From assembly GCF_000621965.1 (NCBI RefSeq), contig NZ_JHWX01000018.1, positions 1 to 57,708 on the forward strand: DNA of 57,708 nucleotides, given 5' to 3'. The stretch's first letter is position 1. Each line of letters opens with the position of its first letter. The translations under genes and the position numbers were made by a program. This DNA is from Methanobrevibacter wolinii SH. GTDB taxonomy: Archaea > Methanobacteriota > Methanobacteria > Methanobacteriales > Methanobacteriaceae. Under the pieces are notes generated by a model, which was given only the letters and a program-made list of their open reading frames with translations, was not told the origin of the DNA and searched no databases. This document shows, in pieces, positions 1 through 8,669 of this stretch.

Positions 1-165
1 CATGCTTATAAATTGTGTTTTGATTACTGTATCTAATTTTTTAAGGTTTTTAAAACCATTAGATGAAAATATTTGTTTTGATTTTCTAGAACCAATAATT
101 TTAAATATTTTGTCCAACATAATATAATTTGGGTCGTTTTTATCAAAATTTAAGTTATGCAACAT
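1..165 (-). CDS. Transposase, N-terminal part (cut by window edge)
   Basis: An open frame of 55 codons starts at an ATG (complement of 163-165) and runs off the left edge without a stop. The visible protein begins MLHNLNFDKNDPNY and continues with an ISMxF-like start of a longer segment; this pattern (short N-terminal region with DKNDPNY, then an IFSSNGFKNLKKLD stretch) resembles the beginning of DDE transposases of insertion sequences that I recall from Methanobrevibacter and Methanosphaera. No catalytic residue is in view, so the family cannot be fixed. The start lies inside an imperfect inverted repeat (132-225), and the ribosome binding site is weak. It could also be a fragment of a degraded element. 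Confidence 0.55.
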   Translation of the reverse strand, partial: MLHNLNFDKNDPNYIMLDKIFKIIGSRKSKQIFSSNGFKNLKKLDTVIKTQFISM

Positions 166-225
166 TTTAATCGTCAAATATATATTTGTTGCACTTATTA
201 TTTAAATTTATTGGTTTAAACGACC
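132..225. repeat. Imperfect inverted repeat over the transposase start
   Basis: GGTCGTTT at 132-139 is the reverse complement of AAACGACC at 218-225, and inside this pair TGCAAC (158-163) matches GTTGCA (188-193). Both pairs share nearly the same centre, giving a nested palindrome of about 94 bases with an AT-rich middle. It covers the transposase start codon. It may be the end structure of an insertion sequence or a fold that limits transposase translation; the other end of the element is not in the window. Confidence 0.5.
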
Positions 226-353
226 TTTTTTTATTAAATTACTAATTTTACAATTGTATTATTACAAAACAAGAATATACAATAATTAAAAATATAAAAA
301 TAAGAAAAATGAGGGCTCAAAAACAAGTCAAAAATTCAGGCCCCTATAAATAT

Positions 354-445
354 TTAAATTTAATTCTTATTTAGCTAATTTTTTATGTAAATAGATTTAA
401 AATTTAATTCTTTTTTAGTTAAATTTTTTTATGTAAAAGACTTTT
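354..445. repeat. Two-copy direct repeat in the argH leader
   Basis: Two adjacent degenerate copies of about 45 bases, each reading AATTTAATTC, a T-rich part and TTTATGTAAA, fill 354-445. The rest of 166-691 is AT-rich spacer; a GC-richer patch at 313-344 (GGGC ... GGCCCC) stands out and could be the outer end of the insertion sequence to its left. I see no gene in this stretch. Confidence 0.45.
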
Positions 446-691
446 TTTCTAATTTTTATAATTTTTAATTTTTTCTTATTTAAAATTTAATTATATTTTT
501 TTTAATAATTTAGTTTTTTTAAATCATTTTATCTCTAATTTATAAATAAATTTTATATTTAATTAAAGAATTTTAATAAAACTTAATAAAATTAGAATTT
601 TGCTTTAAATAATATTAAACAAATTATTTATATCAATTTAACAAATATTATATTAATATATTTTTTTTAATTAATTAAATAAGGTGAGCTT

Positions 692-2101
692 TTGATTTTA
701 CGTAGTGGAAGATTAAATAAAGAAATGACTGAAGAAGCTGCAGAATTTACTTCATCACTTGAAGCAGATAAAGAAATTTTCTATGCAGATATTAAATGTA
801 ATTTTGCACATACTACAATGTTAAAAGAAGAAAATATTATTGATTCTGATATTGCAGATAAAATTCTTGATGCATTACTTAAACTTAAAGAAGAAGGTTA
901 TGATGTTTTAGATTTTAACCCTGCTGTAGAAGATATTCATATGGCTATTGAAAATTATGTTACTGACATAGTTGGTCCTGATGCAGGATTTATGCATACT
1001 GCAAAATCTAGAAATGATCAAGTTGCAACTGATATTCGTTTAGTTTTACGTGATAAAATATCTGATATTCAAAATGATATTTTAGACTTTATGGATAATT
1101 TAGTTGATATGGCAGATAATTATAAAGAATCTGTATTTATTGGTTTTACACATCTTCAACATGCTCAACCAATTACTATTGCTCATCATTTAATGGCTCA
1201 TGTTCAAGCATTAAAAAGAGATTATCAGAGATTATCTGATACTTATAAAAGAGTTAATCTTAATCCATTAGGTTCTGCAGCAATGACTACTACTAGTTTT
1301 CCAATTAATAGAGAACTTACTACTAAACTTTTAGGATTTGATGGATATCTTGAAAATTCAATGGATGGTGTTTCTTCTCGTGATTTTGCAGCAGAAGCAA
1401 TCTTTGACCTTACATCTCTTTGTACTACCTTATCAAAAATTTGTGAAGAACTAATTCTTTGGAGTACTTATGAATTTGGTGTAATTAAAATGGATGATGC
1501 ATATTGTTCAACATCATCTATTATGCCTCAAAAGAAAAACCCTGATGTTGCAGAAGTTGCAAGAAGTAAAGCTACTCGTGTTAATGGTGAGTTAATTACT
1601 GTTTTAACCATGCTTAAAGCATTACCATATACATATAATAGAGATTTACAAGAAATAACTCCTCATTTATGGAGAAGTTTTAAAGAATCTAAAGCAGTTT
1701 TAAGTATAGTATCTAAAATGCTTTTATCTGTAAGTTTCAATGAAGATAGATGTCTTGAACTTGCTGGTAAAAACTTTGCTACAGCTACTGATTTAGCAGA
1801 TATTATGGTTAGAGAAAGAAAAATACCATTTAGAACAGCACATAAAATTGTTGGACGTGTTGTTAATGAAGCAACTAGTCAAGGTTTAGAAGCAACTGAT
1901 GTTACAAGTAAGTTTGTTGATGATGTTGCAGAGGAACTTGGTTTTGATAAATTAAATCTTGATGAAAAATTAGTTAATAATGCTCTTAATCCATTAGAAA
2001 ATGTTAAAATGAGAAAAGTTCCAGGTGGTCCATCACCAGAAATGGTTACTCTTGCTATGAATCATATTAAAGAGTTTATTAAAGAAGAAAGAGGAGAATA
2101 A
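692..2101 (+). CDS. argH: Argininosuccinate lyase
   Basis: Last step of arginine synthesis: it splits argininosuccinate into arginine and fumarate in the cytoplasm. The 469-residue protein has the fumarase/aspartase superfamily blocks in order: HTAKSRNDQ at about 102-110, HLQHAQP at 154-160 with the likely catalytic His, and the signature [11 protein letters not shown] at 275-285 with the catalytic Ser loop. Length is normal for the family. Translation starts at TTG with an AGGTGA ribosome binding site at 682-687; no ATG fits the conserved N-terminus better. The gene stands alone, about 500 bases from the transposase on the left, and is followed by a T-rich spacer and a convergent small gene. 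Confidence 0.97.
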   Translation: MILRSGRLNKEMTEEAAEFTSSLEADKEIFYADIKCNFAHTTMLKEENIIDSDIADKILDALLKLKEEGYDVLDFNPAVEDIHMAIENYVTDIVGPDAGFMHTAKSRNDQVATDIRLVLRDKISDIQNDILDFMDNLVDMADNYKESVFIGFTHLQHAQPITIAHHLMAHVQALKRDYQRLSDTYKRVNLNPLGSAAMTTTSFPINRELTTKLLGFDGYLENSMDGVSSRDFAAEAIFDLTSLCTTLSKICEELILWSTYEFGVIKMDDAYCSTSSIMPQKKNPDVAEVARSKATRVNGELITVLTMLKALPYTYNRDLQEITPHLWRSFKESKAVLSIVSKMLLSVSFNEDRCLELAGKNFATATDLADIMVRERKIPFRTAHKIVGRVVNEATSQGLEATDVTSKFVDDVAEELGFDKLNLDEKLVNNALNPLENVKMRKVPGGPSPEMVTLAMNHIKEFIKEERGE

Positions 2102-2172
2102 TTTCTTTTTTTATTTTTTTATTTTTTGGTTTTTTGTAGTCTTTTTTGTGGTTTTTATATTCTTTTTATTTA

Positions 2173-2448
2173 TTAAATACCTAATTTTCTTAATTTTTCA
2201 TCAATTTCCTCATCACTTAATTCTTCTTCATCATCATTATTTTTATTATTTTTTCTAAGTGCTTCTTTATATAGGATTTCTTCTTTATTTTCATTCCAAT
2301 TTTTAACAATATCTGCTTCCATTTCATCGTCAGCTTCAATTATTGGTCCAGTATAATCACAGTTATAACATACCCATCGTGACCATACTTGAGGAATAAT
2401 CCATTCTACATTACGTGATCCACATCTAGGACATATTTTCTTTTTCAT
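2173..2448 (-). CDS. Small zinc-ribbon protein with acidic tail
   Basis: This 91-residue protein starts MKKKICPRCGS and has two CxxC knuckles (Cys6/Cys9 and Cys27/Cys30) around a Trp-rich strand, the layout of a zinc ribbon. The second half is highly charged, with a run of Asp/Glu and Lys/Asn, and should be helical or disordered. Similar short zinc-ribbon proteins are common in Methanobacteriales and have no assigned role. It is convergent with argH and lies just downstream of tRNA-Thr on the same strand, so the two may share a transcript. An AAAGGATA ribosome binding site precedes the ATG. Function unknown. Confidence 0.8.
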   Translation of the reverse strand: MKKKICPRCGSRNVEWIIPQVWSRWVCYNCDYTGPIIEADDEMEADIVKNWNENKEEILYKEALRKNNKNNDDEEELSDEEIDEKLRKLGI

Positions 2449-2474
2449 AGTTTATCCTTTATTTTTTATTAAAA

Positions 2475-2545
2475 GCCTTATAGGGGAATTGAACCCCTAT
2501 CATTTGTTTACGAGACAAATGTTTTTCCATTAAAACTAATAAGGC
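2475..2545 (-). tRNA. tRNA-Thr (anticodon CGT)
   Basis: The reverse complement folds as a 71-base cloverleaf: acceptor stem GCCTTAT/ATAAGGC, D arm GTTT/AAAC with the loop GG, anticodon stem TTTGT/ACAAA with loop CTCGTAA, a four-base variable region and T arm AGGGG/CCCCT with TTCAATT. The anticodon CGT reads ACG threonine codons. The discriminator base is T and CCA is not encoded, as usual in archaea. No intron is present. Confidence 0.95.
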
Positions 2546-2590
2546 ACAATATATTACTTTTTTATTTTTTATATTATAAAATTTTTATTT

Positions 2591-2601
2591 ATTTATAAAG
2601 C
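2591..2601 (-). promoter_or_regulatory. TATA box for tRNA-Thr
   Basis: On the minus strand CTTTATAAAT, preceded by AAAAG, sits about 47 bases before the tRNA 5' end, a usual distance for an archaeal stable-RNA promoter. The remaining sequence of 2546-2920 is AT-rich and holds nothing else that I can see. Confidence 0.5.
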
Positions 2602-2920
2602 TTTTATAATATCATTAAATACTTGTTAACAATTGTTATATTTCTAATGCTTTATAAAATTTTATATTTTTAATTATATATGTTTAAAATTTTTTATTAT
2701 TTAAAAATTCTTGAAAACTTTAAATAAATTTTATTAATTCTAATTTCAAATATTAAAATATTTGAATTTTTATAAAAAATAGAATAAATAGATAATTTTT
2801 ATATTTTCTTTAGACTTTTTATATTAATAAATATCATTTATTTTAAAAATAACAGATTTGAACTTAAATTTTAAATAAATATTTTCACAGTTAAAAAAAT
2901 TATAATTGAGTTTTTATATT

Positions 2921-3982
2921 TTATTTAGTTCTATAAAAACTCCATATTAAATCTAAAGCTTCTCCAACTTCTAAAGCACCAGCTCTAGTTTCTCTTAAAA
3001 TTCTTTGTATTGAGTATTTTTTCATATGTGGAAATTTTTTATGTACTTCATATAAAAGAGGACATCCAAATCCTTTTATAGATTTTATAGGATAATCTTT
3101 CATAATATGTTTACCTTCTAATTTACCACAAGATAATGATGCAGGTAGATTTAAACGTTGAACTAATTTATTATTATAATAGTTATCAGTAATACATTGA
3201 CTACCTGTTGATAACATATCACCAAATATTACTAAAGGAATATTATGTTCAATACTATATTGGAATATTCTTTTTTCAATTGTTCCAGAACATCTACCAC
3301 AAGGATGGAATCTACCTGTAAATGATTCTTCAATTAAATTTGTATAATCGATTGGAATATATTCATGATCTGCAGGTAATACTCTACATAAATTATCAAT
3401 ATTATATTTAAATTGTTTTGGTAATACAATTGTTCCAGGATCTATTGTAATTGCTATAGGATTAAATCCAAGATATTTAGCAAAAACAAGTGAAAAACTA
3501 CTATCAACACCACCTGAAAGTGCTACGACTGCTTTGTGTTCTATAGTATTATCATTAAATGTTTCTTTATAATTTTCTTCAAGATAATTTTTTAAATTAA
3601 ATGTGTATATATTATCAAGTTTATATTTCATAGTGTTTTTAAGATTTATAAGTGGTGTATATGCAAAATAACTTTCATCTTTATTATCAAGGATTGAATT
3701 TAATTTTTTATATGAAAGTTTTAATCTGTATTCTTTTTGTATAAAATCAGTATAACTTTCAACATGTATACTATCATATCCAAGATCTTCACGTAAACGA
3801 CCAACAACCCATCCACCTTTTCCAATTATTGCAGATTTATCTGGTCTATCATCAGTTATTATCCATAATTCATTAGTTTTATCACAATAGTTAAGTTCTT
3901 TAATATTAATTTCCATATCTTCATGGCCAATTTCTTTTCTTATTCTTTTTATATTTTTAATAAGATCTTCTTTATTTACCAT
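2921..3982 (-). CDS. KH-domain PP-loop ATP pyrophosphatase (likely RNA sulfur or modification enzyme)
   Basis: The 353-residue protein joins two parts. Residues 1-90 carry a KH-like RNA-binding motif, IIGKGGWVVGRLR at about 52-64. Residues from about 150 form a PP-loop ATPase, with SGGVDSS at 156-162 for binding ATP pyrophosphate. A CxxC (Cys228/Cys231, HPCGRCSG) and two further Cys (in SLSCGK and GFGCPLL) follow, a pattern recalling the TtuA/TtcA tRNA thiolases, where Cys residues hold an iron-sulfur cluster. PP-loop enzymes adenylate a substrate before sulfur or nitrogen transfer. Together these suggest an RNA-modifying enzyme, but the substrate is not known to me. Start ATG has AAAGGT upstream. 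It stands alone. Confidence 0.8.
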   Translation of the reverse strand: MVNKEDLIKNIKRIRKEIGHEDMEINIKELNYCDKTNELWIITDDRPDKSAIIGKGGWVVGRLREDLGYDSIHVESYTDFIQKEYRLKLSYKKLNSILDNKDESYFAYTPLINLKNTMKYKLDNIYTFNLKNYLEENYKETFNDNTIEHKAVVALSGGVDSSFSLVFAKYLGFNPIAITIDPGTIVLPKQFKYNIDNLCRVLPADHEYIPIDYTNLIEESFTGRFHPCGRCSGTIEKRIFQYSIEHNIPLVIFGDMLSTGSQCITDNYYNNKLVQRLNLPASLSCGKLEGKHIMKDYPIKSIKGFGCPLLYEVHKKFPHMKKYSIQRILRETRAGALEVGEALDLIWSFYRTK

Positions 3983-4101
3983 ATTATACCTTTCATGATT
4001 TGAGTATTGTTTAATTAAATTAATATTCTTAATAATCTAATTTATAAATTTTATATATTTCTTTTATTTTATATAATTTAAACTCTTTATATGTTATTTT
4101 T

Positions 4102-4256
4102 TTACTTATTTATTGATTTTTTTGTATGGTTTTTTTTGGGTTTTTATTTTTTTAATTTTTTTTAATTTTTTACTTATTTATTGATTTTTTTGTATGGTTT
4201 TTTGGTTTTTTATTTTTTTAATTTTTGGTTTATTTATTAAATTTTTGTATAGTTTT
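4102..4256. repeat. Tandem repeat, about 68-base period
   Basis: TTACTTATTTATTGATTTTT followed by TTGTATGG and a T-rich filler occurs at 4102 and again at 4170, with a third degenerate copy from 4228. It occupies part of the 570-base gene-free stretch 3983-4552, which otherwise holds only AT-rich sequence and the promoter near 4446. Confidence 0.65.
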
Positions 4257-4443
4257 CGGATTTTTTTAATTAAATTTTTATTTAATGTTTTTATTAAAAA
4301 TAAGCAATTTTATATATTTTAAACTTGATTTAAAGATTTTTTTAAATTTAATTTTGTTTATTTTTTTCCATATTTATTCTTATTTTGTATAATTATTTTA
4401 GTGGATTTTATTTTTTTATGGTAAATTTTTAAAAAAAACTTAA

Positions 4444-4456
4444 GTTTATATATAAT
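4444..4456 (+). promoter_or_regulatory. Probable TATA box of the acetyltransferase gene
   Basis: AAGTTTATATATAAT at about 4442-4456, preceded by an A-rich element (AAAAAAAACTT), matches the archaeal BRE/TATA form and lies about 100 bases before the start codon, implying a leader of roughly 80 bases. Confidence 0.5.
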
Positions 4457-4552
4457 GTAAAGATATAAATATTATTAAATATATTATACTTTAAAAAATA
4501 AAAAGAGAATGATTATAAAAATAATGTTTATTTTTAAAAATGGTCGGTTAAA

Positions 4553-5170
4553 ATGGCAAAATTCTTAGGAATATTAGGTGATGATGAAAATAGAAAAGTA
4601 GATCGTTTCAATCCTAATTTCATTGATGATAATATAAAGATTGGTGTAAATTATAAACGATTTTCAAAAGAACCTGTTATAGGTAAAAATGCTCTTATTA
4701 GATCTAATTCTGTTATCTATAATGATGTTGTTATTGGGGATGATTTTAGAACAGGACATAATGTTTTAATTAGAGAAAACACAACAATTGGTGACGATGT
4801 ACTTATTGGTACTAATACTGTTATTGAGGGAAATTGTATATTAGGAAATAATATCAGTATTCAGTCTAATGTTTATATACCATCTAATAGTATAATAGAA
4901 GATAATGTATTTATTGGGCCATGCACTTGTTTTACTAATGATAGATATCCTGTTAGAGTTGATTATGAACTTAAAGGACCTCAAATTAGGAGAGGTGCTT
5001 CTGTTGGGGGTAATTCTACCTTTTTATCAAACTTAGAAATTGGTGAAGGAGCTATTGTAGCTGCAGGAGCAGTTGTTACAAGAAGTGTTCCTCCTTATTA
5101 CTTAGCTATTGGTACTCCTGCTAAAATTAAACCACTTCCAGCTTCATTAAGAGTTCCAAATATGATTTAA
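4553..5170 (+). CDS. Hexapeptide-repeat acetyltransferase (WbpD/WlbB type)
   Basis: The 205-residue protein is mostly a left-handed beta helix built from [IV]G.. hexapeptides, from about residue 42 ([10 protein letters not shown]) to 190. The central [14 protein letters not shown] loop is typical of the WlbB/WbpD acetyltransferases that acetylate the 3-amino group of UDP-linked amino sugars with acetyl-CoA, and the C-terminal AIGTPAKIK closes the coenzyme A site. A role in making a surface polysaccharide or glycoprotein sugar is therefore likely; the exact sugar is unknown, and no other gene of that pathway is adjacent. The first 35 residues are a charged non-repeat extension. The start ATG follows GGTCGGTTAAA. 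Confidence 0.82.
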   Translation: MAKFLGILGDDENRKVDRFNPNFIDDNIKIGVNYKRFSKEPVIGKNALIRSNSVIYNDVVIGDDFRTGHNVLIRENTTIGDDVLIGTNTVIEGNCILGNNISIQSNVYIPSNSIIEDNVFIGPCTCFTNDRYPVRVDYELKGPQIRRGASVGGNSTFLSNLEIGEGAIVAAGAVVTRSVPPYYLAIGTPAKIKPLPASLRVPNMI

Positions 5171-5217
5171 TTTTTTTATAGTTTTTAATATAAAATTTTA
5201 TTTTTTATATTTTTTTT

Positions 5218-5390
5218 TATAAGTTTATTATTTGGTTTTTTTTTAATTTTTATATTTTTTTTTATAAGTTTATTATTTGGTTTTTTTTTTAATTTTTATA
5301 TTTTTTTTTTATAAGTTTATTATTTGGTTTTTTTTAATTTTTATATTTTTTTTTTATAAGTTTATTATTTGTTTTTTTTTATTTTTATAA
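5218..5390. repeat. Four-copy minisatellite, 45-47 bases
   Basis: TATAAGTTTATTATTTGG begins at 5218, 5263, 5310 and 5355, each followed by a T run and AATTTTTATA. The copies differ mostly in T-run length. The array fills most of the gene-free stretch 5171-5623 after the acetyltransferase gene. Confidence 0.85.
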
Positions 5391-5623
5391 CTTATATTGA
5401 TATTCTTTATTTTCACTAATTCTTAGTTTATATTGTTTTTATAATATAATCTAATCATTATAATTTTTATTCAGTTTTTAAAATCCGTTTTAAAACTAAC
5501 TATATCATTATTAATTATATGGTAAACTTTTAAATAATATAAGAAATAATATTATTATTAACTTAATTTATTAAGATTATTTTTTTTTAAATCTTTTTTC
5601 AATATTTTTTGGAGAAAATTATT

Positions 5624-5788
5624 ATGATTGTTAAAGATTGGTGTGTTTACTGTGGTGAATGTGCTGGAGTATGTCCAAGAAATTTAATCACAGTCAGAGA
5701 AACAAATTTAGAATTTAAAACTGATGAGTGTAAAGAATGTAGTACATGTGTTGCAGCATGTCCTATAAATGCATTAGAACAAGAATAG
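5624..5788 (+). CDS. 2[4Fe-4S] ferredoxin, partner of the next gene
   Basis: A 54-residue protein with two complete cluster motifs, CVYCGECAGVCP at 7-18 and CKECSTCVAACP near 37-48, which bind two [4Fe-4S] clusters. Nothing else is present, so it is a minimal electron carrier. The ATG follows TTTTGGAGAAAATT, a clear ribosome binding site, and the stop TAG is only nine bases before the ATG of the geranylgeranyl reductase and overlaps its ribosome binding site. This tight pairing suggests that the ferredoxin hands low-potential electrons to the reductase; a ferredoxin donor for archaeal geranylgeranyl reductase has been described in Methanosarcina. Confidence 0.93.
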   Translation: MIVKDWCVYCGECAGVCPRNLITVRETNLEFKTDECKECSTCVAACPINALEQE

Positions 5789-5797
5789 GTGTATATT

Positions 5798-6997
5798 ATG
5801 ATAGAAACAGATGTATTAGTCGTTGGAGCAGGACCTGCTGGTTCTACAGCAGCAAAACATGCGGCATTAGGTGGAGCAAAAGTAATATTAATTGATAAAA
5901 AATCTGAAATTGGAGCTCCTAAAAGATGTGCTGAAGGTGTTTCTAAAAAAGGTCTTAAAAAATTAGGTGTAGAACCTAATCCTAGATTCATTGCTAAAGA
6001 ATTAGATGGTGTAAGACTTGTAGCACCTGATAATACTAGTGTATGGATGACTTCTGAAGAAATTGAACTTCCTGAAGCAGGTTATATCTTAGAAAGGAAA
6101 GTATTTGATAAATTTATGGCTATGGATGCAGCTAGGGCTGGTGCAGAAATTAAAATTAAAACATTAGCTAAAAAAGTTACTAAAGCTGAAGATTCTTTCA
6201 TTGTTACTTGTGAACAATTTGGAGAAGAATTTGATATTAAAGCACATATTGTAATTGCAGCTGATGGTCCAGAATCTCATGTTGGTAGATGGGCAGGTTT
6301 AAAAACAGCTACAAAAGCAGTTCATATGGAATCTGGTTTCCAATATGAAATGTGTAATTTACACTTTGAAAGACCAGGAGTTATTGAATTCTATTTCGGT
6401 TCTTGTGCTCCTGGAGGATATGTATGGATTTTCCCTAAAGGAGATGACATTGCAAATGTTGGTTTAGCAATTCTTACTCCTACTGCAGAAAAACTTAATC
6501 CAGGTAAAACTGCTAAAGAATATTTAGATGATTGGATTGCAAAAAGTCCTATTACTAAAGATGCACAAGCTGTTGAAATGAATGTTGGTGGAGACCCTGT
6601 TGGTGGTATGCCTAAAAAAATATATGATGATAATATAATGGTTTGTGGAGATGCAGCTGGACAAGTTAATCCTTTAACTGGTGGAGGAATTATTAGTGGT
6701 ATGACTGGTGGTATGTATGCTGGTCAAGTAGCAGCTGAAGCTATTAAAGAAGGAAATTATTCTTCTAAATTCCTTAAAAAATATGATAAATTAGTAAGGG
6801 ATGATATTGGAGAAGAAATTAAAAAATATGCAGTTGTTCAAAATTATATGCTTGATTTAAAAGATGAAGATCTTAATAAAATCGCTGATGCATTTAAAGA
6901 TATGGATTTCACTAAAGTTTCTACAACCCAACTTGTAAAAGCTTTAATTAAAGTTTCTCCTTCAGCAGCTTTAAAAATAGGTAGATATTTCTTATAA
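5798..6997 (+). CDS. Digeranylgeranylglycerophospholipid reductase (geranylgeranyl reductase family)
   Basis: Flavoprotein that saturates the double bonds of the geranylgeranyl chains of archaeal membrane lipids. The N-terminus has the FAD Rossmann motif VVGAGPAGST, followed by the family block GAPKRCAEGVSKKGL with a conserved Cys. The second FAD motif, MVCGDAAGQVNPLTGGGI, is at about 281-298. At 399 residues it has the usual length. I chose ATG 5798 because AGGTG at 5787-5791 is correctly spaced; an in-frame GTG at 5789 is part of that site. It forms a two-gene unit with the ferredoxin upstream and is followed by 420 bases of AT-rich spacer. Confidence 0.92.
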   Translation: MIETDVLVVGAGPAGSTAAKHAALGGAKVILIDKKSEIGAPKRCAEGVSKKGLKKLGVEPNPRFIAKELDGVRLVAPDNTSVWMTSEEIELPEAGYILERKVFDKFMAMDAARAGAEIKIKTLAKKVTKAEDSFIVTCEQFGEEFDIKAHIVIAADGPESHVGRWAGLKTATKAVHMESGFQYEMCNLHFERPGVIEFYFGSCAPGGYVWIFPKGDDIANVGLAILTPTAEKLNPGKTAKEYLDDWIAKSPITKDAQAVEMNVGGDPVGGMPKKIYDDNIMVCGDAAGQVNPLTGGGIISGMTGGMYAGQVAAEAIKEGNYSSKFLKKYDKLVRDDIGEEIKKYAVVQNYMLDLKDEDLNKIADAFKDMDFTKVSTTQLVKALIKVSPSAALKIGRYFL

Positions 6998-7417
6998 ATC
7001 CTATTTTTTTAATTTTTACTAGTTAAAACATTTTTTTAAATTATTTGTTTAATTTAATTTTTTAATTATTGTTTTTTTAAAACCTAATTTTTTAAAATTC
7101 TGTTTATTCTTAAATTATAAAGAATAATATTCTAAATTTTAATAATCTTATTTTGTTTTTATTAGTTTATTTGTTTAATTTTTAAAATATTTTTTCTTTA
7201 AATATTTAATTTAAAATCTTATTTTATTGAAACAATTAAATATTTATTTAAATATATTATTAAATATTATAAATTGAATTTTTTAATTTAATATTTAAAT
7301 TACAGATTCTTTTAAAATTTATTTTATTGGATTTTTAAGTAATTATATTTTTATAAATAAATTTTATTTGATAGTGATTTGAAATATATGTATTTTATTA
7401 TTTTAATGAGTGATATA
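6998..7417. other. Gene-free AT-rich spacer
   Basis: T-rich sequence between the lipid reductase and the epimerase. I find no credible open frame, RNA or repeat array; the last 100 bases presumably hold the promoter of the epimerase gene, but no single TATA box stands out. Confidence 0.5.
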
Positions 7418-8383
7418 ATGATTTTAATAACTGGTGGAGCAGGATATATTGGTTCACATGTAAATAAAGCTTTAAATAAATCAGGATATGAAACTATTGT
7501 TCTTGATAATTTAATTAAAGGATTTCAAGATTTTGCTAAATGGGGAACTTTTATAGAAGGTGACTATGGTAATAAAGAACTTTTAGATGAAATATTTGAA
7601 AAATATAATATTGATGCTGTAATGCATTTTGGAGCTTATATTTCTGTTGCAGAATCTGTGAAACATCCTGATATTTATATGAAAAATAATTATGAAAATA
7701 CTTTAACTTTACTTAAATCAATGGAAGAACATAATATTGATAAGTTAATATTTTCATCTACAGCTGCAGTATATGGTACTCCTAAAGTTATACCAATTAA
7801 AGAAACAAGTCCTTTAGAACCAATTAATCCATATGGTAAATCTAAACTTCGTGTAGAAGAAGCTCTTAAAAAACAAGATAATATTAAATATGTTATTTTT
7901 AGATATTTTAATGCTTGTGGTGATGATCCTGATTGTGAAATCGGTGAATTACATGAACCTGAAACACATTTAATTCCTTTAATCCTTGATGCTGCAATAG
8001 GAAAAAGAAGTAGTATTTCCATATTTGGTGATGATTATCCAACACCTGATGGAACATGTATACGTGATTATATTCATGTAAATGATATTGCTCAAGCACA
8101 TATTGAAGGATTAAAATATCTTGAAGATGGTGGAGAATCTAATATATTTAATATTGGTAATGGTAAAGGATTTTCAGTTAAAGAAATTGTGGATGTTGTT
8201 AAAAAAATTACAGGAATTGATTTTCCAGTTAATATTGAAGGTCGTCGTCCTGGTGATCCTGCAGAACTTGTTGCAGATTCAAATAAAATTAAAGAGGTTT
8301 TAGGCTGGTCTCCAGACTATTCAAATATTGGAGATATTATTGAAACTGCTTGGAATTGGCATAAAAAATTAAACAATGTTTAA
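7418..8383 (+). CDS. galE: UDP-glucose 4-epimerase family protein
   Basis: Interconverts UDP-glucose and UDP-galactose (or the N-acetyl forms) for surface glycans. The 321-residue extended short-chain dehydrogenase has the NAD motif GGAGYIGSH at the very start, the catalytic Ser/Tyr/Lys set (SSTAAVYG, then YGKSK), the RYFNACG block and the C-terminal GRRPGDPAELVAD that contacts the nucleotide sugar. Length and motifs match GalE. ATG 7418 puts the Rossmann motif six residues from the start and has GAGTGAT upstream; an in-frame TTG 39 bases earlier would add a hydrophobic extension not found in the family. Other members of the family share these motifs, so substrate is inferred. Confidence 0.88.
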   Translation: MILITGGAGYIGSHVNKALNKSGYETIVLDNLIKGFQDFAKWGTFIEGDYGNKELLDEIFEKYNIDAVMHFGAYISVAESVKHPDIYMKNNYENTLTLLKSMEEHNIDKLIFSSTAAVYGTPKVIPIKETSPLEPINPYGKSKLRVEEALKKQDNIKYVIFRYFNACGDDPDCEIGELHEPETHLIPLILDAAIGKRSSISIFGDDYPTPDGTCIRDYIHVNDIAQAHIEGLKYLEDGGESNIFNIGNGKGFSVKEIVDVVKKITGIDFPVNIEGRRPGDPAELVADSNKIKEVLGWSPDYSNIGDIIETAWNWHKKLNNV

Positions 8384-8406
8384 ATATGTCTTCTAAATTA
8401 ATATTT

Positions 8407-8550
8407 GATTAGATTTTTAAATTTCTTTTTTAGGGTGGTTGTATTATAGTTTGTTTTGATGAACTATGTTTTTTTGTGTAGATGAACACTACACAGAGAG
8501 TGGTTGTATTATGGTTTGTTTTAATTAGATTTTTAAATTTCTTTTTAAAT
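8407..8550. repeat. Mirror-ordered repeats flanking a short hairpin
   Basis: Element A (TTAGATTTTTAAATTTCTTT, at 8408 and about 8525) and element B (GTGGTTGTATTAT, then GTTTGTTTT, at 8434 and about 8500) occur twice each in the order A-B ... B-A, all in the same orientation. Between the B copies lies a hairpin with arms TGTGTAG (8475-8481) and CTACACA (8489-8495) and a seven-base loop. The sequence is less AT-rich than the surrounding spacer. Confidence 0.6.
8475..8495. terminator. Hairpin, possible transcription end after the epimerase
   Basis: A perfect seven-base-pair stem, TGTGTAG/CTACACA, with loop ATGAACA lies 92 bases after the epimerase stop. There is a T run before it but none directly after it, so a terminator role is uncertain; it may instead be a structured element of unknown use. 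Confidence 0.3.
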
Positions 8551-8669
8551 TAATTGTATTATAATTTAAAATATTTTAATTAATTATTTGAAATTTTAAT
8601 GTTTTATTTGTTTAAATAAAATTTATTAATTATTTATATAATTAAATTCATTTTTAGGTAGGTATTAAA

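Noticed and set aside
5218-5390. Four regular repeats as a CRISPR array
   Set aside because: The material between the repeated words is T-run filler that is itself repeated, not unique spacers.
5647-5991. Minus-strand open frame of 114 codons
   Set aside because: It lies over the ferredoxin and lipid reductase genes, which have clear motifs; the frame is a shadow.
7379-7417. Upstream TTG start giving a hydrophobic extension to the epimerase
   Set aside because: The NAD-binding motif in this family begins within a few residues of the start, and GAGTGAT supports ATG 7418.
7690-8099. Two minus-strand open frames within the epimerase gene
   Set aside because: They have His-rich or Leu-rich translations typical of antisense frames and no ribosome binding site.
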